Origin: an uncultured Pseudomonadota bacterium
Lineage (GTDB): Bacteria > Pseudomonadota > Gammaproteobacteria > Methylococcales > Methylomonadaceae
DNA: 5,641 nt
Direction of reading: 5' to 3'
Assembly: GCA_903953455.1 (NCBI GenBank)
Contig: CAJBJW010000374.1
Location: forward strand, 1 to 5,641
The translations under genes were made by a program, and so were the position numbers. Positions within the stretch are counted from its first letter, which is position 1, and every line of letters begins with the position of its first letter. This document shows, one piece after another, positions 1 to 5,641 of this stretch. The notes beneath the pieces are model-generated. The model saw only the letters and a list, made by a program, of their open reading frames with translations. It was not told where the DNA came from and searched no databases.

Positions 1-85
1 CCGGATGATTTCTCTCAAGGATTAAGAGTCGTCGCGAAGGATATTTATACTTTCTCTGAAGCCAGGGCTCGTTACGCGAGGGCAT
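1..85 (-). CDS. Possible start of an unrecognised reading frame, running off the left edge
   Basis: An ATG at 85-83, in a different frame from the permease and overlapping its last 14 bases, opens a minus-strand frame that stays open to the window edge (28 codons, beginning MPSRNEPWLQRK and rich in Arg and Lys). A GGAG lies 11 nt upstream, which is farther than ideal. I recognise no family. An open frame this short can arise by chance, and a plus-strand frame through the same bases is also open. It is listed only because the permease ends here and something unrelated to it must follow. Confidence 0.15.
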   Translation of the reverse strand, partial: MPSRNEPWLQRKYKYPSRRLLILERNHP

Positions 86-90
86 TAAAA
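1..90. other. Putative rearrangement or insertion junction ending the permease gene
   Basis: RND-like sequence is clear up to the codons for LAWSFIF (about position 90). After that none of the three minus-strand frames carries the hydrophobic second half of TM12. One frame stops at 72-74 and again soon after, one is basic and open to the edge, and one hits a stop after 16 codons. A short inverted repeat, CTCG-TTACG-CGAG (68-80), spans the permease stop codon. The most likely explanation is that the native 3' end was replaced by other DNA. No transposase, terminal repeat or target duplication can be identified in so few bases, so the agent is unknown. Confidence 0.5.
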
Positions 91-3000
91 ATAAAACTCC
101 ATGCCAAGCCTGAAAATATTGGATCTAAAATAATTACAAACGCACCAAACATAGCGGCACCGGCCGTTAAAAATATAGGTCTTAATCGAATTGCTCCTGC
201 TTCAATTAACGCATCCACTAAATCTATATTAGGTTGTGAGCGTATACGTTCAATAAAATCGATTAGGATAATAGAATTTCGGACTACGATCCCAGCCAAA
301 GCAATCATTCCAATCATCGCGGTGGCGGTGAAATAGATAGGATTATCGTAACCAGAAATAGGCGTTGCCATAATTTGATTGAGTATCCAAAAACCGGGCA
401 TGATACCAATCACGGTGAGAGGGATTGCAATCATCATCACTAAGGGAAGCGTTAACGAACCGGTTTGTCCAACTAGTAGAACATAAATCATAACTAACGC
501 CGCAGCAAAGGCTAATCCGAGATCACGAAATACATCAACGGTAATTTTCCACTCACCTTCACCGGCTAATTCTGCTTTATAACCCGACGGCAGCGGTTTT
601 TTGGCTAATGCGCTATTAAGATCGAATACCGCCTCTACAGGACTACGCCCCGCCATTCCAGCTATGACATAGTTAACGCGTTGTAAGTTCTTATGGTAAA
701 TTGGCTGATCATCATATACCGTAGAGACGGCCCCTATTTCACTTAAAGGTATTAAATTGCCTGTGTCGGTTCTGACTCGTAATGTTAATAAATCAAACTC
801 CGAAGAGCGTAAAGCACGAGGCAATTGCAAAAACATATTTAAAGATTGCCGTTCGCTATCCAAATGAATGCTACCCACTTGCTGACCCGCAAGTGCTATA
901 TGGAGAGTTTCTGCTACTTGGGCAACAGTTACTCCTGATAAAGCCGCCTTTTCTCGATTTAAATCAAAACGCATTTTAGTGTGTGGTGTTTGTGAAAAAT
1001 CATCTACATCGACCACACCTTCAAGTTTTTCCATCTCTGCCCTTACGCGCTTAGATACAGCAATTAAGCTATCTATACTCGCTTGTGCTGGCCCATAGAT
1101 TTCGGCAACTAAATCTGAAAGTACAGGAGGTCCAGGCGGTGTTTCGATAATTTTGAGATTAACATGGTATTGTTTAGCAATTTTTTCGATTTCCGGTCTA
1201 ATTCGCAACGCAATTTCGTGTGATTGCTGTTCACGTTGATCCTTTGGGACTAAATTAAGCCTAACTTCTCCAAGATGACTATCACTACGCAGATAATAAT
1301 GCCTTACCATGCCATTAAAATCCATGGGAGAGGCTAACCCTGTGTATGTTTGATAATGGGTGACTTCATTTACGGTTGCTAAATAACTGCCCAATGCGCT
1401 TGCAACTTGATCGGTACTTTCTAAAGTAGATCCTTTAGGCATATCAATCATAATTTGCAATTCATTTTTATTATCAAAAGGCAGTAATTTGAGTGGCACA
1501 GCACGTGTAACGGCTAATAATGTCGATCCCACAAAAGCAATAAAAACCATGAATAAAAAGAATTTTGCTCGATTAGGTGAAGCTAGCAGTGTTTCTAATG
1601 CAATGCGATATATTTTGTAAATCAAACTTTGCTTTAAATCCTCTGGTGCTTCCTCACTATGCGCATGATAGTCGCTTTGTAATAATTTGAAACTCGCCCA
1701 TGGCGTGACAGTAAAGGCAACGATTAAAGATACAAGCATGGCAATCGGTACATTAAACGCCATTGGCGCCATATAAGGCCCCATCATGCCTGTGATAAAG
1801 AACATAGGTAAAAACGACACAATAACGGTAAACGTAGCTAAAATTGTAGGCGGCCTTACCTCATCTACGGCTGTTAACAACGCTTGTAGTGGTGATTCAT
1901 TGCGTAGCTTGTAATGTCTATGAATATTTTCAACATCTACAATAGGGTCATCAACTAATAATCCTAGCGATAAAATTAATGCAAATAAGGTCACACGGTT
2001 AATGCTGTAGCCCGAAATATAATCAAGCAATAACGTTAGCGCTAAAGTCATCGGTACGGCAATAGAAACAATAAAAGATTCCTTTAGACCTAAAGAAAAT
2101 GCGAGCAATACCACAATAATAACGATTGCAAAGCTTAGATGTTTAACGAGTTCATTGACTTTGTGATTAGCTGTTTCTCCATAGTCCCGAGTGATTGTAA
2201 GTAGCACATCTTCTGGAATTAAAGAACCACGTAAACTTTCCGTAGTCGAAATCACGGTATTTGCAACGTCAACGGCATTACTCCCTTTTCGTTTAGCAAT
2301 AGCGAGAGTGACCATCTGACGCTCTTGGCCTGCTTGAGGTGGATTCCCTAACGCACTTCCCACTGTAGACATTTTAGCCACTGCAGGACCAAAACCAATG
2401 CGAGTATAATGACTCACATCCGCCGGGCCATCTTCAATACGGGCAACATCTCTTAAGTAAATAGGGCGTCCTGCCATATGCTTCAATACCACGGCCCCCA
2501 CTTCTACTGAAGAATTCAAGTAAGGTCCCGCTTCTAACAAAATTTCTTGGTTACTTCGCTCAAAGCTTCCAGCTTGAACATTTACATTTGCATTTGCTAA
2601 CGCCTGAGAAATATCCATTAACGTCAGATCATAAGCAATTAAATTTACTGGATTGGCATAAATAGACACTTGCCGTTGCTCACCACCTACAACCCAACTT
2701 TTACCCACATCAGCAACTGCTCTTAAAGAAACAATTAACTCATCGGCAATACGACGCAGTGCCATGGCATCATATTGCGCATTTTGCGTAGACAGGGCAA
2801 GCAATACAATGGGGACATTATCAATTTCAACAGGGGCCACCTTCCAATGCGTTACACCAGCAGGAATGAGATGCTGGTTGGACATTAAGCGATCCCACGT
2901 TTTCACCAAGCTATCTTCAAAGGATTGACCAACTAAATAGCGTACCGTAACCACAGCAGAACCGGGCTTTGAGACAGAATAAACATATTCCACCCCTTCA

Positions 3001-3263
3001 ATTTGTTTAAGTAAAACTTCTAAAGGCGTCGAAACTAATTTTTCCACTTCTTCACTTGAAGCGCCTGGATACTCAATGAGTACATCCATCACCGGTACAA
3101 CAATTTGGGGGTCTTCTTCGCGCGACGTAAACGTTAATGCAGTTGCTCCCGCAAGTAAGGAAATAATTAAAAATAAAATAGATAATTGGGAGGTCGTAAA
3201 AATTTCAACAATCTTGGTGGTCAAACCACGATGCGGTTTTGAAGTAGGCTGATTTGGCATCAT
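72..3263 (-). CDS. RND efflux permease (HAE1/AcrB superfamily), C-terminus truncated within TM12
   Basis: This is the inner-membrane proton/substrate antiporter of the pump. The frame encodes 1063 residues. TM1 is about 26-46, followed by the first large periplasmic domain at about 48-372. TM2-TM6 lie within about 374-520, TM7 at about 566-586, the second periplasmic domain at about 587-911, and TM8-TM11 within about 912-1046. Proton-relay residues are present: the Asp pair D438-D439 in TM4 (GLLVDDPIVDVEN), and R1026 and T1033 in RLRPIFLT, equivalent to AcrB R971 and T978. The TM10 lysine (AcrB K940) is an arginine, R995, in GIVVRNSII. Motifs such as REEDPQIVVPVMDV and ETPPGPPVLSDLVAEIYGP place it in an RND branch distinct from classical AcrB; I cannot assign a substrate. 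Two ATGs stand in tandem at the start; the second (3260) has a better-spaced AGG at 7 nt. The protein stops at SGLAWSFIFNALA, about 10 residues into TM12. Homologs continue with the rest of that helix (typically ST-x-LTL-x-VVP-x-LY) and a short tail, so function is doubtful. Confidence 0.9.
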   Translation of the reverse strand: MMPNQPTSKPHRGLTTKIVEIFTTSQLSILFLIISLLAGATALTFTSREEDPQIVVPVMDVLIEYPGASSEEVEKLVSTPLEVLLKQIEGVEYVYSVSKPGSAVVTVRYLVGQSFEDSLVKTWDRLMSNQHLIPAGVTHWKVAPVEIDNVPIVLLALSTQNAQYDAMALRRIADELIVSLRAVADVGKSWVVGGEQRQVSIYANPVNLIAYDLTLMDISQALANANVNVQAGSFERSNQEILLEAGPYLNSSVEVGAVVLKHMAGRPIYLRDVARIEDGPADVSHYTRIGFGPAVAKMSTVGSALGNPPQAGQERQMVTLAIAKRKGSNAVDVANTVISTTESLRGSLIPEDVLLTITRDYGETANHKVNELVKHLSFAIVIIVVLLAFSLGLKESFIVSIAVPMTLALTLLLDYISGYSINRVTLFALILSLGLLVDDPIVDVENIHRHYKLRNESPLQALLTAVDEVRPPTILATFTVIVSFLPMFFITGMMGPYMAPMAFNVPIAMLVSLIVAFTVTPWASFKLLQSDYHAHSEEAPEDLKQSLIYKIYRIALETLLASPNRAKFFLFMVFIAFVGSTLLAVTRAVPLKLLPFDNKNELQIMIDMPKGSTLESTDQVASALGSYLATVNEVTHYQTYTGLASPMDFNGMVRHYYLRSDSHLGEVRLNLVPKDQREQQSHEIALRIRPEIEKIAKQYHVNLKIIETPPGPPVLSDLVAEIYGPAQASIDSLIAVSKRVRAEMEKLEGVVDVDDFSQTPHTKMRFDLNREKAALSGVTVAQVAETLHIALAGQQVGSIHLDSERQSLNMFLQLPRALRSSEFDLLTLRVRTDTGNLIPLSEIGAVSTVYDDQPIYHKNLQRVNYVIAGMAGRSPVEAVFDLNSALAKKPLPSGYKAELAGEGEWKITVDVFRDLGLAFAAALVMIYVLLVGQTGSLTLPLVMMIAIPLTVIGIMPGFWILNQIMATPISGYDNPIYFTATAMIGMIALAGIVVRNSIILIDFIERIRSQPNIDLVDALIEAGAIRLRPIFLTAGAAMFGAFVIILDPIFSGLAWSFIFNALA
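3260..3263 (-). other. ATGA stop/start overlap coupling adaptor and permease genes
   Basis: On the minus strand the adaptor TGA (3262-3260) shares bases with the first permease ATG (3263-3261), giving ATGA. A second in-frame ATG follows at once (3260-3258). Only a short AGG (3270-3268) is available as a ribosome site, 4 nt from the first ATG and 7 nt from the second. Permease translation is therefore probably coupled to adaptor translation, and initiation may use the second ATG. Confidence 0.75.
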
Positions 3264-4345
3264 TGAGCCTGCTGAGGATGACTTACAATTGTTTCACCAG
3301 AGGCTAAACCTGAAATGACTTCAACGTAGTTGCCAAAAGCTTTTCCTGTTCTAATATGTCGGGTGGAGCCATGTTCATTGTCTAAAACGTGAACGATCTC
3401 TAATTGACCGATATGCTCAATAGCACTCTTGGGAATCAATAGCGCTTCATGTTGTGCACACGACTGCTCTAACCACCCAAAATAGCCCGTTTGCAATCCC
3501 TTAACCACAGGTAAAGCGACTTTAATTAGTTGAGTCCTTGTTTGTGAATCGACATCTGAACTGATTTCATCAATTTGTGCATCTACTGTTAGCGCTAATG
3601 CATCAATATAGACTTTAACTGGCATATCCATTGTGTATCGAGTAGCGCAGCTTGTTGGTACATCTGTTTCAAGTCTTAACCCCTCGGATGTTTGTAAAGT
3701 GATAATAGGCACGCCTAATAATCCCATATCCCCCGGCTCTTTTAATCGCTTGAGTACCACACCATCAAATGGCGCTCGCAGTAACGCATCTGCATGTCGT
3801 GATTGCATTTCATTCACCACGCTATGCGCTTGACTCACTTGTGCTTGCGTTTCTTTTTCTTGCGCTACTATGGCATCAAGATGTTCGCGTGTAGCAGCTT
3901 CTTTGTTATATAAACTTTGTATGCGCTCTAAATCTGCTTTAGCTTTGACATTCTGAGCATTTGCCCCAGCCAAAACTCCTAATGCAGACTGCTCTTGAGC
4001 AGCAATATCTCGCTCATCTAAACGGATTAACACATCACCTTGTTTAACTTTGTCGCCATTATGTACTCTAATATCAATGATACGCGCTGCCATTTTAGGG
4101 GCAATGTGAGCTATTGTTCTTGATTTTACCGTTCCAGGCCACCTGACAATGTCGTCTACCGTTTTTTTCTCTACATAAAACGTTTGTGGAGCTGGAATGT
4201 TTAAATCGTTGCTTATCTTACTAATGCCCGGAGCGACTTTATTCTCAAAACTTCCTTGCATAAAAAGGAGTAATACTATCAACGCAAACACAGCTACCGA
4301 AAAAGCAAGTAATTTACTTGGGTTGTTTTGTTTGGTACTGGTCAT
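3260..4345 (-). CDS. RND efflux periplasmic adaptor (membrane fusion protein, HlyD/AcrA type)
   Basis: This is the periplasmic adaptor linking the RND permease to the TolC-like channel. The chosen ATG gives 361 residues and sits 7 nt after AGGAG. A longer frame from a TTG at 4372 would lie inside the channel gene and lacks such a site. Residues 12-29 form one hydrophobic segment with no lipobox cysteine, so the protein is probably held by an uncleaved inner-membrane anchor rather than a lipid. The first half of the lipoyl-like domain is about 68-112 (AARIIDIRVHNGDKVKQGD), followed by an alpha-helical hairpin at about 114-186 rich in A, Q and E. The second lipoyl half is about 188-217 (LRAPFDGVVLKRL, EPGD). 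The beta-barrel is about 221-300 and the membrane-proximal domain about 301-356 (LIPKSAIE, GLASGETIV). At the hairpin tip, R141-x3-L145-x6-T152 matches the RLS-type TolC-docking pattern. Length is normal for the family (about 350-400). Its stop codon overlaps the permease start. Confidence 0.93.
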   Translation of the reverse strand: MTSTKQNNPSKLLAFSVAVFALIVLLLFMQGSFENKVAPGISKISNDLNIPAPQTFYVEKKTVDDIVRWPGTVKSRTIAHIAPKMAARIIDIRVHNGDKVKQGDVLIRLDERDIAAQEQSALGVLAGANAQNVKAKADLERIQSLYNKEAATREHLDAIVAQEKETQAQVSQAHSVVNEMQSRHADALLRAPFDGVVLKRLKEPGDMGLLGVPIITLQTSEGLRLETDVPTSCATRYTMDMPVKVYIDALALTVDAQIDEISSDVDSQTRTQLIKVALPVVKGLQTGYFGWLEQSCAQHEALLIPKSAIEHIGQLEIVHVLDNEHGSTRHIRTGKAFGNYVEVISGLASGETIVSHPQQAQ

Positions 4346-4352
4346 CAACGTT

Positions 4353-4357
4353 CTCCT
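4353..4357 (-). promoter_or_regulatory. Shine-Dalgarno site of the adaptor gene, overlapping the channel stop codon
   Basis: Minus-strand AGGAG lies 7 nt before the ATG at 4345. Its first two bases are the last two of the TAG stop of the upstream channel gene, reading TAGGAG. This decides the adaptor start in favour of 4345 over the upstream TTG at 4372. It also implies that ribosomes ending on the channel gene can re-initiate directly on the adaptor gene. Confidence 0.8.
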
Positions 4358-5641
4358 ATTTCCAAGCGCCAATGGCTTTTTTTAATGCAGCATCAGCAAT
4401 TAACGCGTCATAATGTGCTGCGATCGAATTTGATTGCGCAGAATTCTTAGCCACTTCTGCTTCAATATAACGTGTAACCGTAGCTACCCCAGCTTGTCTT
4501 TCTTCCTTAACCAGTCTGAGTGCTTCGGTTGCTGCTTGCATTGATAGCTTTGTCGTGTTTATACGCGCTAAACTTTCTTGTAGTTTTAAATAGGCCGTTT
4601 TCAATTCCTGTTCAATCACTAATTTCGTTTTACGCTCTGTTTCCTTTGCTTGCGCCACGTTTAGTTCAGCTATTCTAATTTGCTGAGGCGTATTAAGACC
4701 TGAAAACAGATTTATCTCCATTGAAACACCTGCTGTGACATTTTCTTTTTCACTTGAAAAATCAGGGGCTCGACTATTTTGCCCATAGCTCACATAGGCA
4801 TCCGCCCTAGGTAAATAAGCTCCTTGTGCGCTTTTTACTTTATGCTTAGCTATTTCAATTTGATTGGCTGCTGCTTTCACTTCCGGTCTTTGCACTATGG
4901 CTTGTTCAAGTAAATCATTAAATGAAGCGGTTAATGTTGGTTGAATAAAAATAGTAGATGGGGTAATACTAAAATTTTGCTGAATTGGCAATCCCAGCAG
5001 ATTAGCAATAGTCACCTTAGCCAAATCAACACTATTAGCGGCTTTTAGTTGTGCTTCTTGTGCCTGCGATAATTTAACTTCTAACGACAACACATCAGAT
5101 TTAAGTACCGTTCCTGCAACGTGCTTTAATTGAGTTTGATTTAACTCGCTGGAAATAGATTTTATTGATTCGAGAGCAATCTTTTGCGCCTCTAACGTGG
5201 CTAAATACGCATAATACGTTGTAGTAATCGCTTGAATTAACGTGTCATGAATTGATGCACGTTCAAATTCAGATTGATCAATCCCTAATTCAGCCGCTTT
5301 ACTTTCATGATAATCCTGCCCACCACGAAAAAGGGATAAATGACCGATTATTTCAGGTCTAAAATTTTGTCTATATCCCGGATTATTAATAGTAGAAATC
5401 GTATTAGCATTAAATTCGCGTTGCGCAACCATCATAGAGAATACTTGCGCTGGATTATTTGATGTTTCATAAGCCACTTTAGCGGAAATTTGTGGATAAA
5501 ATGAAGATAGAGCCACATTTAATTGTGCATCTGCTTGGCCGATGCGCTCTATTGCAATTTGTAAATCTGGATTATTGGCGATAGCGTAATCAATAGCTTG
5601 CTCTAAGGTAAAAATTTGATAGGTTAATTCAGTCGGTTTAG
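4356..5641 (-). CDS. TolC-family outer-membrane efflux channel (5' end outside window)
   Basis: This is the outer-membrane factor of the tripartite pump, a trimeric beta-barrel and alpha-barrel duct that receives substrate from the adaptor and permease. The frame is open to the right edge. A GTG at 5516 is an internal valine, because the 41 codons upstream of it (from KPTELTYQIF) continue the family's N-terminal pattern TLEQAIDYAIANNPDL. The window shows 427 residues. Family members are usually about 430-480, so only the signal peptide and a few residues should be missing. Two outer-membrane efflux (OEP) repeats are visible. The first spans about residues 11-220, with an SFYPQIS strand entry and a closing LLGLP. 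The second spans about 235-425, with QRPEVKAAANQ, AYLPRADAYVSYGQ, EINLFSGL and a final coiled-coil stretch around QAGVATVTRYIEAE. It ends in KAIGAWK and a TAG stop. It is the first gene seen in the operon. The family call is firm; a lipoprotein or non-lipoprotein N-terminus cannot be judged. Confidence 0.93.
   Translation of the reverse strand, partial: KPTELTYQIFTLEQAIDYAIANNPDLQIAIERIGQADAQLNVALSSFYPQISAKVAYETSNNPAQVFSMMVAQREFNANTISTINNPGYRQNFRPEIIGHLSLFRGGQDYHESKAAELGIDQSEFERASIHDTLIQAITTTYYAYLATLEAQKIALESIKSISSELNQTQLKHVAGTVLKSDVLSLEVKLSQAQEAQLKAANSVDLAKVTIANLLGLPIQQNFSITPSTIFIQPTLTASFNDLLEQAIVQRPEVKAAANQIEIAKHKVKSAQGAYLPRADAYVSYGQNSRAPDFSSEKENVTAGVSMEINLFSGLNTPQQIRIAELNVAQAKETERKTKLVIEQELKTAYLKLQESLARINTTKLSMQAATEALRLVKEERQAGVATVTRYIEAEVAKNSAQSNSIAAHYDALIADAALKKAIGAWK

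Noticed and set aside
1..22. Residues SLREIIR in one minus-strand frame, reminiscent of an IS4-family transposase C-terminal motif
   Set aside because: Only seven residues match. They follow a stop codon, and no other part of such a transposase is visible, so the likeness is probably chance.
12..28. Possible terminator hairpin after the permease (CTCTTAA-TCC-TTGAGAG on the minus strand)
   Set aside because: The stem is 7 bp, AT-rich, contains a G-U pair and is not followed by a T run, so it does not qualify as an intrinsic terminator.
782..979. Plus-strand open frame of 65 codons inside the permease gene
   Set aside because: It lies antisense to a clearly coding RND region, has no recognisable domain, and is explained as a chance shadow frame.
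3633..3833. Plus-strand open frame of 66 codons inside the adaptor gene
   Set aside because: It is antisense to the well-supported lipoyl, hairpin and barrel coding sequence, and the peptide matches nothing I know.
4346..4372. Upstream TTG start for the adaptor giving 370 residues
   Set aside because: The extra nine codons lie within the channel gene's end. The ATG at 4345 has a well-placed AGGAG and a typical N-terminus just before the membrane anchor.
4197..4385. Plus-strand open frame of 62 codons with a hydrophobic look
   Set aside because: It is the antisense image of the adaptor's N-terminal anchor and of the junction with the channel gene. Hydrophobic stretches often appear opposite membrane segments.
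5514..5516. GTG at 5516 as the start of the channel gene
   Set aside because: The frame continues upstream to the window edge with residues typical of the OEP N-terminus, so this codon is an internal valine.

Overview
The window holds most of one tripartite RND-type efflux operon, all on the minus strand, so transcription runs from the right edge to the left. The genes in order are a TolC-like outer-membrane channel (4356..5641, its 5' end beyond the right edge), a periplasmic adaptor or membrane fusion protein (3260..4345), and an inner-membrane RND permease (72..3263). The organism is a Gram-negative bacterium, because both an outer-membrane factor and an RND pump are present. The fairly AT-rich coding sequence (roughly 40% G+C by eye) and the type of RND protein would suit a proteobacterium, perhaps a low-GC gammaproteobacterium such as a Legionella or Coxiella relative. 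That placement is a guess from composition, not from any marker gene.

The three genes are packed as one translationally linked unit. The channel stop codon TAG forms part of the Shine-Dalgarno sequence of the adaptor gene, with 10 bp between stop and start. The adaptor stop overlaps the permease start in an ATGA. The permease (inner membrane, proton driven) should capture substrate, the adaptor should bridge the periplasm, and the channel should cross the outer membrane. Adaptor residues R141, L145 and T152 fit the RLS-type hairpin-tip motif that docks on TolC-family channels. No promoter, regulator or terminator lies in the window, and the substrate cannot be read from the sequence.

The one clear irregularity is at the left end. 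The permease is intact through 11 transmembrane segments, with its proton-relay residues, but stops about 10 residues into the twelfth. The rest of that helix and the usual cytoplasmic tail are absent in all three minus-strand frames of the remaining 71 bp. This looks like a rearrangement or insertion junction close to positions 72-90, although a genuinely short variant cannot be excluded. The terminal 1..85 bp could begin another minus-strand reading frame or end a plus-strand one; neither is recognisable. I found no RNA gene, CRISPR array or complete mobile element, and no evidence of a novel system. Apart from the broken permease end this is an ordinary efflux operon.
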